Source of the DNA: Zoroaster sp. YZ-2022
Taxonomy: Eukaryota > Echinodermata > Asteroidea > Forcipulatida > Zoroasteridae
Length of the DNA: 64,000 nucleotides
Reading direction: 5' to 3'
Assembly: GCA_029582265.1 (NCBI GenBank)
Contig: CM055827.1
Span: 6,850,833 to 6,914,832, forward strand
Below are positions 1 through 11,356 of this stretch, piece after piece. A program made the position numbers and the translations under genes. The notes beneath the pieces are model-generated. The model saw only the letters and a program-made list of their open reading frames with translations. It ran no database searches and was not told the origin of the DNA. Positions within the stretch are counted from its first letter, which is position 1; each line of letters begins with the position of its first letter.

Positions 1-125
1 CTGTTTTAAATTTGGACACCCTGTTTTATCTGTCATTTACATGTAAATGAATTGTAAGTGAACAATTTGGACACCCAGTTTTTAAATTTCCAGCAAATTT
101 GGACACCCTTTTACCAAATCCTGGC
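1..125. repeat. Dispersed repeat rich in TTTGGACACCC
   Basis: The motif TTTGGACACCC recurs three times in the first 115 bases, with the linking phrase 'atttccagcaaatttg'. Related stretches recur near 6720-6780 and 28855-28930, each followed by 'aaatcctgrc'. This is a dispersed repeat, not a gene; its class is not clear. Confidence 0.6.
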
Positions 126-402
126 TAAAACCTTGATACCGTACAAGTAATACAAAATAACTATTCACAACAATATTGCAACATTGTTTGAATTAGTTGT
201 GACTAAATACATAGAAAGGCCATCTTTAAAAAAAAAAATTAGCAATATTGTTTAAGAATGAAAATTACATTTTAAAATTGCTTGCTTTAAAATTGGAAAT
301 GCGCTTTCAATATGATAATAAAAAATAAAAAATTAGTTGGACCTTTTACTTGGCAACAATTTAAAGATGTACCATACGATGTGATGCTTATACATGTATG
401 AT

Positions 403-546
403 ATTATACGTTATCGCATGCGTGCAGATGGGATACGGAAAATATAGCGCGTCTGCGTCCCATATCCAACTCGGCCTTCGACCTGCGTTGGATATGGGAC
501 GCAGACGCCGCTCCGTATCTGACGAGCACGCGTGTGATAACGTGTT
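403..546. repeat. Foldback (inverted-repeat) element
   Basis: Perfect 22-bp arms lie at 449-470 and 487-508 with a 16-bp loop. The pairing continues imperfectly outward, since ttatcgcatgcgtgc pairs roughly with gcacgcgtgtgataa, giving about 140 bp of foldback. It could extrude a cruciform or be transcribed as a hairpin. The likeliest identity is a MITE. Confidence 0.65.
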
Positions 547-714
547 ATCTTCAAGCAAACTTTGACGCCGCAGTTAGAACACACAATACGAGGTGTGATA
601 TGGGCGTGCGATATAAGTTTATATCACACTCCTTGCTATGGATCGACCAATCAGAATCGAATATTCAGGCCTGCTTGAAGATAATTAATATTCACCGCTC
701 ATTGTTGGCATTTT

Positions 715-3225
715 TTACATTAAGGAGAGCAATCCATCATCCCACTCTTTTCTAAGAGGGTAACAAAAAAGTTGATTATAGGGTGGATCGCATAAGAGTA
801 AAAACTTGTATCCCTTATCCAAGTAGGGCCTATATGTCTCTTCCATTAATTCTTCTATGTCTTTAAGAGAACTCAATCGCATACAACCTGTCCTTTGTAT
901 GTAATTAGTTCTTCTCCCGTTGGATCTAGGCAAATGTGGACGGATAAACGCTTGTTTACAATGTCATCTGAAATGGAAGTTTTCTTATCTAGAAATACTA
1001 GAACTGTTATTTAGCCTTGGACAATAGTTTTTTCGTGGTAATAATGCGTTGTTGCTGTTTGTCCAAACCAATTCAAAGGACTGATCAGGAGCCTCCTCAG
1101 ATATTGGCGATTCTATTTGTTGAATAATCTTCAACCTACTGGCAAGATCTTCCAAAGTAAGCGGTTTCCCTGCTGAAGTCACAAAATAGCGAACCTTGAC
1201 AAGTCCGCGATTGATTGACTTGAAATATCTGATTTGGCAAAAGTGCTTCTTTGACAGCGGAATCTCCATCTTCCCGTTTCCTGGTGATCAACTCATCCAC
1301 ATCTTCAATTGTTTTACAAACATGCCCACATGTCTTCATTACACTGTCTGTGTTACTGATAGTAAGCGTAAGCAACTTTTTCTCTTTGAGTGCCTGCACT
1401 TTTGTCTTTCCTCCACATCTTCGCGTCTTTTCTTTTGATGAGTTTCACCTTTCTTGGTATTGTTTTGTATGGTCTTACGATTAGTTGTCGCCTTTTGATG
1501 AGATCATCTCTTTTACTCGGAGAACAGCTGTCTAAATACGACTTAGTCCGATTTTGTGTCCACAACAGAATGCCTTGCATTGCCAATGCAGAAATATTTG
1601 GACTTTTCTTTCAGGTAGTCCAATCCTGCGAATACTCGCTCTGAGACTTCGCATTGTCTTTTGGGCATGATTGGGTCTCTACACCACATTTTCAGCTGGT
1701 GTATGGAATTTCCCACCTGGCAAATGGTCCTCTACTTGGCGCATGATGCACACATACATGTTGTGTAGTACTATTGATAATGCTTGCCTTGTATTAAACT
1801 CAATTTCCTCACTGACAGTGTCGTACAGTGCCTGATGTAATACATCTTTCTTGAACAAAGTCCTCAAACATAAGGGCACTGTCAGTCCAACAACGGCTGG
1901 GGATTTACCATCCATTCGCTCACCGATTTGTGCAGGCGTGTATAATATTCACTGGTCTGCAGTACTGATATACTGTCAGTGTCTAGCATGTGCATGATGG
2001 GTTGGGTGATGTGGGTATTGATGATCCCCATGGCTCGGATGCCTCCAATTATTATCGGGTCCTGCAAATCATACTTCACTGATCGAGAAAGTTGATTGTT
2101 CTGTTTATGAAGTGGGAGTGATGAATGTGTATCCTTTATGTGATTCCGGTGATGGTGATAGTAAACGGCAGCGCCATTTTGAAAGGGAACATTAAACCGA
2201 TTTCCGCGGTATGCTATAAGATGACTTCGTTCACCAATCTCTTCTAAGTATCCAGTGAACTCATTTGGAGATCCCGCCTGAGCACTGGCGTCGGGACCAT
2301 ATGCTTCACACATAGGACCAACAATGTCTTTCTTCTGCCCTGTCAAGTCAGTCATCTCTACACATAACTGCATCCAGTCACCGGTCTTCTCTGCTTTAGC
2401 TGTTTTACGCTTGATCTTGGACAAGAGAGTGGGTAGTGCGATCTTTGGTTCATTCAAGCCCATGCAGATCAGTATTGGCACAAAGTCGTTCCTGTAGCTC
2501 AAACTATGGGACTCGTCAATGGCAACCCTAATGGCTTCAACTAGTCCAAATGTTGGCCTTGGATCATGATGCCAGTGATCTGAAATGACACAAAAAGTAA
2601 ACAGTTTGAATAACATGCATAATCTTATCAAATCATATGGCAACAAAACATAGAAATGAAAATTTGCACGAAGTACATGTACATGACATGTATTTATTTT
2701 GTATTTTGTTCATTCCAATTGGCATGCAACAGAGGGGAAAAAAGCTGTCTTATCACATTAAACAATACTTTTTTACACACAATATATTGCATGGCATGAA
2801 GTAATGTTTAAATATTAAAAACTTATCAAAGGAACCATGAAAATGTCTCAATTTTGGTAAATAGGGCCTACTATTATTAGCAATCATCAAAATCCGAACA
2901 CCATTTTGAGAGGAGGGATGACACTTGATGTAACAGCGCAGTACATGCAGTACATGCAGTACGCATTGTATACTTTGTGTGCACACACGCAGGATGCATG
3001 TAGAGCATGTTGACATTGTTTATGCTATTACCGTTTATGCCGCTACTCCCCTCTTCCCATAATGTCATTTTTACTCGTAATATTTCATTATTTACACAAA
3101 TAATTTCATAATATTGATTCATTCAACATTTTCAGTAAGTATTTAAGATATATAGAAAACCAAAATTACTTACCAGGACATGTTCGATTGTTGAGAATTT
3201 GTTCATGTTGGCCGTGTTGGCTCAT
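715..3225 (-). pseudogene. Decayed two-exon gene of an uncharacterised multicopy family
   Basis: Exon 1 (3174-3225) starts with ATG and encodes 17 residues ending in a gtaagt donor. A matching acceptor (tgtcatttcag) opens exon 2 at 2579 in the same frame. Exon 2 reads 233 residues to a stop at 1882, containing DHWHHDPRP, GNRFNVPFQNGAAVYYH and IIGGIRAMGIINTHITQP. Similarity then continues in other frames: DHLPGGKFHTPAENV to 1679, SERVFAGLDYLKEK near 1620, ISALAMQGILLWTQNRTKS to 1353, then pieces to 985 and 715. At least four frame changes and several stops break the reading. I recall this block order (GNR..N, GGIRALG, DHLPGGKY, ERDFGxLDRL) from a large unnamed family repeated in marine invertebrate and fish genomes. 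Function is unknown. Exon 2 alone could still be expressed as a short protein. Confidence 0.6.
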
Positions 3226-5373
3226 CGCTAGCTGCGTGGTGTACTTTTTAGCAATCACGAAAATTGTTTGAACTGTTTTTTCTCGGCGTTATGCTTGTAT
3301 GCTACACTCGTTGTTTTGAAAATCAATATACACCAATAGATTCCTTGGAATGTGTAGTACAAGATAGAGTATCTACTTTTAAAAATTGGCCCCAAAATAA
3401 GGTATTTTGAGCAAAATGCGTGGATTCATTAGAACAGCTCTATCTCAAGTCACGAAAATGAATTTAGAAGAGTAGTAGAATGGAGATGTAGCTAAAGGTC
3501 AGGGCTACCATATATGGTAAGGGCATCCCCATACATGGAATGAAGCACACGAGGATAGTGCATTTATCACAGGGGTGTTTATAAGAAATGACGCTTGTTT
3601 ATTCTGTGTGTGCACTCGATGGGAAAAGTAGTAGATTTCAGCCAACGTGTTAAAACTACTCATATACATCGTTCTATTTAAAATACTTCCAGGATTATTA
3701 ACAAATTAAAACTTTACTACAATATCAAGAATATAACTAAATAACATAAAGTGAAAAGATCTCAGTTTTATATGCCTTCGTTTGTTTATAAATTAGATGA
3801 GAAGTTTACCTTAAAAATGGAAATTTTGTCAATTGTGCAAAACATGTGTGTGTGGCAGCTTTTACAGCATGGCGTGTGCTATGCCTACTACAAGGCCAAA
3901 AAAAAAAGCCTCCAGTTTCTGGTCATAGGTCGGCTTCAAAATCGGTGCGGTGACGTGCTTTTTTTGGGGGGTATTCTTTTTCTTCTTTTTTTTTTGCCGC
4001 GGGGAAATATGTGATACATGTATACGCGGCAACCAAATTTCCCATGTACAAAGTATAGTAGCTAAGAGAGGCCTCACAAATCAGGCAAACGTCATACCCC
4101 TATGTGAAAAAGTGGTTTAAAACACAGCACGGCAGAATTCCAATTGATCCAGCAATTTTGGCTGCAATTGGACATCGTTTCATAGCAACAACAAAAAGTT
4201 AGAATACCCTTTTAGTTACATGTAAGCTTCATCTATAATTACTTTGTAATCATTTCCTAAAATGTCTTTCCTCTACAGGCTCAGCTTCCTGATGTCAAAG
4301 TTCACGCTTACTTTGCACCTGTCACGCCACCCCCCTCGGTGGGTGGGGGGAGACCACGTTACTGTCGATGTTGCACGATAATCTAGACCAAAGAATTTCC
4401 TCCCGGAAGATGACTGCCTCTAGGAGGTAATGAAATCAACAAAGCCTTACATGTCTGACGTCTGCAATTGCTAGTGTACCTTGGAACTGATCAGTGATTT
4501 GGGTACCAGCTCCGTGCACGACTGATAGAGGGTGCTGTTTACTTCCCCGTGATTGGCAGATGAGTATGAACGCTTGTATTGTTAGTAAGCACTCGCTACA
4601 GTGGTCGTAATGCTGACAGATAGCGTCTGTGTTCTGTACACGCACAGTTTCTATAGACGGACTGCATTCAATGCACGAAGTGGGATTTGAAATTTATGGA
4701 TGAGATCACGTTCCTTAAAGCTTGGAGGAGGTGTAATGAACCAAAAAGGAACGGAGAAATGTATCAATCAAAAGCTCACTGGGTTTCATGATGGTAATGG
4801 CAATCGAGTTACCTGAGTAGTTATTCTGTGAAGGTCAAACATCAAAATCATTTTCAAGAAAACGTGAATCAAAATTCAAATCCGGAATGGATCGTCAGCC
4901 GAATGAGTACAAATAATCGGAATGCGTTTTTCGGCACAATTCGGCACAATGAAATAAACTGAAACTTTCACAGATTGGTTTTATGTACATATCTCTTGAT
5001 TATAGAGATGATTCTATGGATATATTTACCAACATTTTACCAAAAGTGTATGCTGCCTATATTATCATGACGACATGAATCGGGAATCTCAAACCATAAT
5101 CCGATATTGATCAAACCTTATTACCGTTTTAGTCACTAACGGATAAGGTCAGATTTAAGTTACGCGCATGTAATGCTGGCCATATATAATATCTAGTAAT
5201 TAAGCTAACGAGAAACCATGCTTAGAAACTAAGTAATATGAAGCCTTGTAATAGAAAAAAAAATGAAGCTTTTTAGTGGTACCAGCCCAGCAGCTAATTC
5301 CATGTTGCCGCTTTGTGCTAACCAAAATCAAATGTCTGCTATATACAGCAGGAGGCATCACTAGATACGTAAG
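3226..5373. other. No gene seen; AT-rich intergenic DNA with repeat fragments
   Basis: Short open frames here lack splice logic or recognisable domains. The stretch at 4120-4180 (cagcaattttggctgcaattgg) is an inverted relative of 47838-47890. Around 4850-5060 lies a copy of a dispersed repeat listed separately. Confidence 0.6.
4850..5060. repeat. Dispersed repeat, 'ctgaaactttcacag' family
   Basis: Core text 'aatgaaataaactgaaactt' followed by 'cacagattggttttatgtac' recurs with few changes at about 12940-13040 and 49612-49700. In two copies it is followed by 'cattttaccaaaagtgtat'. Class is unknown; no terminal repeats are obvious. Confidence 0.6.
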
Positions 5374-5516
5374 CCTTTCTCACTTAAAAATAGTATCAAT
5401 GTAGAACAAACATGCTGCAAAACAAGTTGGCACACACATTCATACATCACAGCATACCCAGGGACATATATTGTTCTCTTCTATTGTTCCCACAGCATAA
5501 CCGAGGACCGCTGTTA

Positions 5517-5897
5517 TTCCATTCTATTGTTCCATTCTATTGTTCCATTCTATTGTTCCATTCTATTGTTCCGTTCTATTGTTCCATTATATTGTTCCGT
5601 TCTATTGTTCCGTTCTATCGTTCCGTTCTATCGTTCCGTTCTATCGTTCCGTTCTATCGTTCCGTTCTATCGTTCCGTTCTATCGTTCCGTTCTATCGTT
5701 CCGTTCTATCGTTCCGTTCTATCGTTCCGTTCTATCGTTCCGTTCTATCGTTCCGTTCTATCGTTCCGTTCTATCGTTCCGTTCTATCGTTCCGTTCTAT
5801 CGTTCCGTTCTATCGTTCCGTTCTATCGTTCCGTTCTATCGTTCCGTTCTATTGTTCCGTTCTATTGTTCCATTCTATTGTTCAATTCTATTGTTCC
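5517..5897. repeat. 13-bp minisatellite, unit TTCCRTTCTATYG
   Basis: About 29 head-to-tail copies. The centre is homogeneous (TTCCGTTCTATCG) and the ends carry the variant TTCCATTCTATTG, the usual pattern of internal homogenisation. Because 13 is not a multiple of 3 and the unit has no stop, all three plus frames are open and spell the same 13-residue peptide cycle. These are not genes. Confidence 0.95.
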
Positions 5898-6083
5898 CAC
5901 AGCTTAACCGAGGACTCTATTGTTCTATTCTATTGTTCTCACAGCATAACCGAGGACCTCTGTTGTTTCCTTCTATTGTTCTAAGCCTTTTTCACTTAAA
6001 AATAGCATCAACGTAGAAGGAACATGCTGCAAAACAAGTTGGCACATGCATTCGTACATCACAGCATAACCGAGGACCTCTAC

Positions 6084-6405
6084 CGTTCCCTTCTATCGTT
6101 CCCTTCTATCGTTCCCTTCTATCGTTCCCTTCTATCGTTCCCTTCTGTCGTTCCCTTCTGTCGTTCCCTTCTATCGTTCCCTTCTATCGTTCCCTTCTAT
6201 CGTTCCTTCTATCGTTCCTTCTATCGTTCCTTCTATCGTTCCTTCTATCGTTCCTTCTATCGTTCCCTTCTATCGTTCCCTTCTATCGTTCCCTTCTATC
6301 GTTCCCTTCTATCGTTCCCTTCTATCGTTCCCTTCTATCGTTCCCTTCTATCGTTCCCTTCTATCGTTCCATTCTATCGTTCCATTCTATCGTTCCATTC
6401 TATTG
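6084..6405. repeat. 13-bp minisatellite, unit TTCCCTTCTATCG, with 12-bp variant block
   Basis: About 25 copies. Near 6200-6260 about five consecutive units lack one C (TTCCTTCTATCG, 12 bp), a block that must have been amplified after a single deletion. Both ends fade into TTCCATTCTATTG. Confidence 0.95.
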
Positions 6406-7214
6406 TTTCCACAGCTTAACCGAGGAACTCTATTGTTCCCTTCTATTGTTCTCACAGCATAACCGAGGACCTCTGTTGTTTCCTTCTGTTGGTCTAAGCC
6501 TTTTTCACTTAAAAATAGCATCAAGGTAGAAGAAACATGCTGCAAAACAAGTTGGCACATGCATTTGTACATCACAGCATAACCAAGCACTTCTATTGTT
6601 CCCTTCTATTATTCCCACTGCTTAACCGAGGACCTCGATTGTTCTCTTCTATTGTTCCCACAGCATGATTGAGGACCTCTATTGTTCCATTCTATTGGTC
6701 CCGTTGTTGTTGGATCTTAACTTTTTGAAGCACTCTGTTTTGAAATTTCCAGCAAGTTTGTACACCCTTGTTCTAAATCCTGACTAACACATTGCTGTGG
6801 GTGTGTACATTATAAGCTTCTGGGGACCTCTGAAAAACAAAAACAAATTGTGAAAGAGGGCCTATACTCACTTTTCTTATATGTCCTCGGACGATATGTA
6901 GTACCACCCCATCCCCGCGCCCCCATACAGTGTTGAGATTTACCTCTGAAATATTTATCGGGACAATATCCCAGCCAAATTTAAAATGCTCAACACTGGA
7001 TGGGGATGAGGGGGCCTTTGTTGGTGAGATTTCTCAGATAGATGTGTTACTGTGTCAAAGAGTAAAAACAATTCTGATTACCATAGCAACAAGAACTAGG
7101 AGCAACCAAGCATGCCAACAAATAAAAATGATAATAATAATAGTAATAATGATAATTCTATCTGCAGAACATAATTGTACCATACTGGAGAGTTGACCAA
7201 TTGAATCGTTAACT

Positions 7215-7372
7215 ACAGGAAGCATCTATCGCATGTGAACATTTTGTAACATTTCATGGCAAACTGTTGAAAATGAATTTGAGCGCATGTTTTACTGCAG
7301 GAAGCATCTATCGCATGTGAACATTTTGTAACATTTCATGGCAAACTGTTAAAAATGAATTTGAGCGCATGT
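7215..7372. repeat. Near-identical tandem duplication, period 82 bp
   Basis: The segment beginning caggaagcatctatcgcatg occurs at 7216 and again at 7298, and the two copies differ at only one or two positions. This is a young local duplication of noncoding DNA. Confidence 0.9.
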
Positions 7373-7728
7373 TTTTTGTTTGTTTGTTTGTTTTTTGCAT
7401 GCCATTTTGTATCTGGTTGTGGTTGGCTTGTGATAAAATGCCAAACCAGCGGTAGCAAATGTCTGTATAATAACATTGTATTGTAACAAATGCTGTGGAA
7501 ACATTCAATATAGAAACATGCAAAATATCTTCTTCTTTCTTGTTGGCAAAGTATAGTGTTTGTCGGTAAATTCACAAACCTGTTGGTATTTCTGAACTTA
7601 TTTGTCTGCTAAAAAGTGGCATATAAAAAAATAATTAAAAATTAAAAACAGAAAACAGATACATCGACCTATAAATATCGTGGAACCCGCTGTTTTATAG
7701 GATTCTAGCCGGCCAATCGTCATCGGGC

Positions 7729-7850
7729 AAGCTCGGTGGTCGAGAGGTTAAGACGTCCCGCCCGAGTCGCCTGTGAATTTTTTTTCCCCACAGACACTCG
7801 GAAAGCACCGAGTATACAGTGCTATACACACGTCGGTGTAGGGCAAAATT
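7729..7850 (+). mobile_element. tRNA-derived SINE fragment
   Basis: The text tggtcgagaggttaagacg matches an internal promoter A box of Ser/Leu-type tRNAs. A weak B-box region follows (gcctgtgaattttt). It does not fold as a functional tRNA, so a decayed SINE head is the better reading. Confidence 0.5.
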
Positions 7851-8659
7851 AAATCAATAGAAAACAGATACAAAAAATGGTTGCTTTAAGCGGTGTTTTG
7901 GAAGGAGGGTTGGATGCATACATGCAAAACCTTTGTTCGTTCCCCCCCCCCCCCCCCCAATCTGAAAATCCTGGCTCTGCCATTGAGGATGGTACCAGGC
8001 GGTTTTGATCGTAAGTGCATTTGAGATGTTTTATAATCAGGGGAATACTTTGCATAATACTGGAAACAATGTTACTTTTGTAGCTCATATGTATGTCTGT
8101 CTAAAATATTTTTGATGGCACATGGCTTACTTGACCGTTGGTATTTACGACAATTTTTCTTACAGGAAAAGCTATAATTTTAGAGAAAGTGTATCTCTGG
8201 CAGTTGATTTTTGTACTAAGAGCTGTAAAAAGTTATTTTGTGATATGAGCTGATATTTTGGTTATATAAATTGTCAGAAACTCAGAAAAGGTTCCTTATT
8301 TTGAATTCACCTTTTTCACTACAAATTTTACACGAGGTTACTTGAACAACAACTTTTATTTTTGGTCATCATGTTGAAAAATGTATAAATACTACGTAAA
8401 TATTTGAGATAAAGGAACAGATTTTATGAATGCAAAATTCAGGACATTGTTTGATGAGGAACTTAGTATCTAATTTGTAGTGAAAAGATATAGATCACTG
8501 AGAACAAACTAATAGTAGACCGTTCAGTTTAACATAAGACAAGCTCTTTGACTTAATAATAGCTTTCCAGAGTAACGTGGTTCTCTTTCACATATATTTG
8601 TACGTAATATAACATGTATGAGATTCAAGATTTAAGTGTTTGTGTGGTGGAGTATTGAT

Positions 8660-9010
8660 ATCGTTTCGGTTTGCGGTAACACCATGTGTTTATCTCAACT
8701 ATTCGCTAAGTGAGGTAACGGGGTCCTGAAAAGAACCTTATCGCACAACTCTTTATCTCGACTGTCTCTAAGTGAGATTATGGTTCAGGGGAGAACCCCG
8801 TGGAGTCCCCATGATTCCCCCTGAACCACATTCTCACTTAGCGATAGTTGAGAAATGAGTTGCCCGATATTGGTTCTCCACCGAACCATAATCTCACTTA
8901 GCGACAGTCGAGTTAAAGAGTTGTGCGATAAGGTTCTTTTCAGAAGCTGTTACCTCACTCAGCAATAGTTCAGATAAACACGTGGTGTTATACCGCAAAC
9001 CGAAACGATT
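8660..9010. mobile_element. Long foldback element
   Basis: Arms of about 135 bp (8660-8795 and 8870-9010) pair over most of their length: the left begins atcgtttcggtttgcggtaa, and the right ends in its near reverse complement. The motif ctcacttagcgayagt recurs in the centre. There is no coding capacity. Transcripts would fold into a long hairpin. It is probably a non-autonomous DNA transposon of the foldback type. Confidence 0.8.
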
Positions 9011-9144
9011 TGTATGAGACTCCTTATTGAGCATATTTTGTATCATGAGCTTGATGCAAACACTCGTTTGTTTCAGTTGACGGAGACTTGTGTCGGATGA
9101 GGATGATTTATAAATTAGCATTTTGCCTGAATTGGTGGTGCTCT

Positions 9145-9339
9145 GGGGCCAATTTCATAGAGCTGCTAAGCAGAAAAAAAATTGCTTACCAGAACAATTT
9201 GTTTAGCAGATTTCTTTGGTTACCAGCCAAACTTTCATACAATATATGCATGCATTTTGGTTGGTAGTCTGTTTTATATTGCTTAGCAAAAATATTTGCT
9301 TAGCAAAATTCTTTGCTTAGTAACTCTCTGAAATTGCCC
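9145..9339. mobile_element. MITE, 'GGGCCAATTTCATAGAGCTGC' family, copy 1
   Basis: Terminal inverted repeats GGGGCCAATTTCATAGAG and the mutated complement ending AAATTGCCC. The interior is rich in 'ttgcttagca'. Flanks share tGCTCTG on both sides, consistent with a 7-8 bp target duplication as made by hAT elements. Other copies lie at 10984-11356 and 12012-12206. Confidence 0.75.
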
Positions 9340-9716
9340 TTGCTCTGTGTTTGCATACTCAGTGATTGTCATTCTCTGGGTTTCCCTCAAGGCAAAAAAA
9401 GGTCACCCATTGGTTCATATGTGCGCGCTCTGCATAAATGAACCAATGAGCGATCTTTTAAACGAGGGTGCCATTCAGCTTGTGACGTCATATGCTGCAT
9501 AAGCACTATAGAATAGTATTACATGTTTTCTGCATGTGTGGGTTTCCTATCCCCAAGGTTTTTTTTGGGGGGGGGAGGAGAGGTTAGCCTTTTTGTTTGA
9601 CCAAACATTTACAAATTGTATCTAGCGAGATGCTTCATAAATAACTTTTTTTAAATGCCACAAATATTGCTACCTTAGCATCAGCGCATGCTTCTTTTCA
9701 TGATATTGAGCACTGA
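9340..9716. other. No gene seen
   Basis: Short noncoding stretch with a G homopolymer near 9568-9575 and no recognisable element ends or coding sequence. Confidence 0.5.
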
Positions 9717-9987
9717 CCCTAACCACCCCCAAATCCTGCAAAATCCTCCAAGGGGCACTTTTTGGGGGAATAATGCAGCACTGTTGGAAACTGGTACTTT
9801 CGCCTCTTCAAATGGGGCAAATTTACTACCTGGCAAGACAAGAAGTACAGGCCATAAGTGCTGAATTATAAAAGATCAACGGAAATGCATGGTGCATTTT
9901 GAAGATAAGGGCATGTTTCCAAAAGTGCACTGATGGATTTTGGAGGATTCAGGAAGGTTCCTAGCCAGAATACCTAGGGGGTTAGGG
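9717..9987. mobile_element. TTAA-type MITE with CCCTAAC ends, copy 1
   Basis: Starts CCCTAACCACCCCC and ends GGGGGTTAGGG followed by TTAA. The next-inside sequence (aatcctgcaaaatcctcc) is echoed inverted near the right end (tggaggattcagg). The left TTAA is mutated. TTAA target use and CCCT ends are typical of piggyBac-like elements. Confidence 0.65.
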
Positions 9988-10336
9988 TTAACCGTATTTA
10001 AAAAAAAAAATACAAATGTGCAGTCTTTTAGAATTTTATTCTTGCAGAAAAGAAGATGTTAATCAATGCAATTACTTTAGTATTTATTATATAACTTAAA
10101 CAATGTAGGCCTAAGCAAAAAATCAAAACATTCAAAACATTATATCTTCGTTTGCAACTTGTTGAGTGGGGTACAATTCTTTCATGTGTTTTAACTATGA
10201 ATTATCCATTAGGCAAATTTCTAAACAGTAACTCACAGCTCTAATGTAAAGTGCTTTAAGTATCACATCGTGATGTATTTTGCCCTATATAAGACTCCAG
10301 TATATTATTAATGGTGTTGTGTTCCAGAATCATTAA

Positions 10337-10906
10337 CCCTAACTACCCCAAGTCCATCAAACCCACCACCTCGTTTTGCTTGATGTTGGCGGATTATAGC
10401 CACAGTATAGCCCATTGAATAGAGCATGTAGCCATGTGTACCAAATCCATCAAACTCCACCGGCTGCTTTATGTTGGATTCATGGACTGTGTATAGCCAA
10501 GCCATGGATGCTTTGCATTTGCTACTGTACCAAATCCATCAAACTCCACCGGCTGCTTTTGTTTGATTCAGGACTGTGTATAGCCAAGTCATGGATGCTT
10601 TGCATTTGTTACTGTACCAAATCCATCAAACTCCACCGGCTGCTTTTGTTGGATTCATGGACTGTGTATAGCCAAGCCATGGATGCTTTGCATTTGCTAC
10701 TGTACCAATGTGTACCAAATCCATCAAACTCCACCGGCTGCTTTTGTTGGATTCAGGACTGTGTATAGCCAAGCCATGGATGCTTTGCATTTGCTACTGT
10801 ACCAATTCCATCAAAGTCCAACAGTTGGGGGTACCTTTTTACTGCATGTTGATGGATTTTGGAGGATTTGGGATGGTTCCTAGCCAAAATGCCTAGGGAG
10901 TTAGGG
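10337..10906. mobile_element. TTAA-type MITE with CCCTAAC ends, copy 2
   Basis: Bounded by TTAA at 10333-10336 and 10907-10910, with ends CCCTAACTACCCC and GGGAGTTAGGG. It carries an internal 87-98 bp tandem array absent from the copy at 9717-9987. Although TTAGGG-like, the ends are single-copy inverted repeats, not telomeric arrays. Confidence 0.75.
10441..10820. repeat. Tandem array, unit about 87 bp, four copies plus partial
   Basis: Units start ccaaatccatcaaactccac at 10441, 10530, 10617 and 10715, with a diverged start at 10802. The 98-bp spacing of the fourth unit comes from a small insertion repeating 'tgtacca'. Every unit ends tttgcatttgytactgta. The array lies wholly inside the TTAA-bounded MITE. 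Confidence 0.9.
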
Positions 10907-10983
10907 TTAATATTAAAAATATAAATACACACACTTTCAGTGCACGGATTATCAGCTATGGATAGCATAAAGTTCATGACATC

Positions 10984-11356
10984 GGGGGCCAGTTATATGG
11001 AGCTGCTAAGTGGAAAGAATTGCTTAGCAGATTTCTGTGGTTAACAGCCAAATTTTCATTAAAAATGTATACATTTTGCCTGGCAGTCTCTGTAATATTG
11101 CTTAGCAAAAATATTTGCTTAGCAAGAAAATTGCTTAGCAGATTTCTGTGGTTACCAGCCAAACTTTCATAAAAAATGTAAATGTATACATTTTGCCTGG
11201 TAGTCTCCTTAATATTGCTTACCAAAAATATTTGCTTAGCAAGAAAATTGCTTACCAGATTTCTTTGGTTACCAGTCAAACGTTCATAAAAAATATATAC
11301 ATTTTGCCTGGTAGTCTTCTATAGTTCTGCTTTATAGCAACTCTATAAAATTGGCC
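10984..11356. mobile_element. MITE, 'GGGCCAATTTCATAGAGCTGC' family, copy 2
   Basis: Ends GGGGGCCAGTTATATGGAGC and its complement ATAAAATTGGCCTC. The inside has been expanded into three partial tandem copies of 'gcttagcagatttctgtggttaccagcc', which explains the length of 370 rather than 195 bp. Confidence 0.7.

Larger units (their letters stand above)
5374..6720. repeat. Higher-order repeat containing the 13-bp minisatellites
   Basis: Three tandem segments each open with the same flank (cacttaaaaatag.atcaa, then catgctgcaaaacaagttgg, then cacagcataaccgagga). The openings lie near 5382-5510, 5992-6080 and 6505-6595. Each is followed by a variable run of TTCCNTTCTATYG. A shorter relative sits at 24470-24620, inside an ATIC intron, with the same 'aaccgagg' flank. 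The whole block therefore duplicated as a unit before or while the 13-mers expanded. Confidence 0.75.
6721..8659. other. No gene seen; noncoding with small repeats
   Basis: Holds a recent 82-bp tandem duplication (7215-7372), a tRNA-like SINE head (7729-7850) and a C homopolymer near 7941-7958. The remaining sequence is AT-rich with no coding or RNA gene that I can support. Confidence 0.6.

Noticed and set aside
5412..6419. Long open frames over the 13-bp repeats (up to 190 codons)
   Set aside because: All three frames are open because the unit has no stop and a length not divisible by three. The peptide is the same cycle in every frame, so there is no coding signal.
10333..10910. Interstitial telomeric sequence
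   Set aside because: Only one TTAGGG-like word at each end, in inverted orientation, with TTAA flanks: a MITE.
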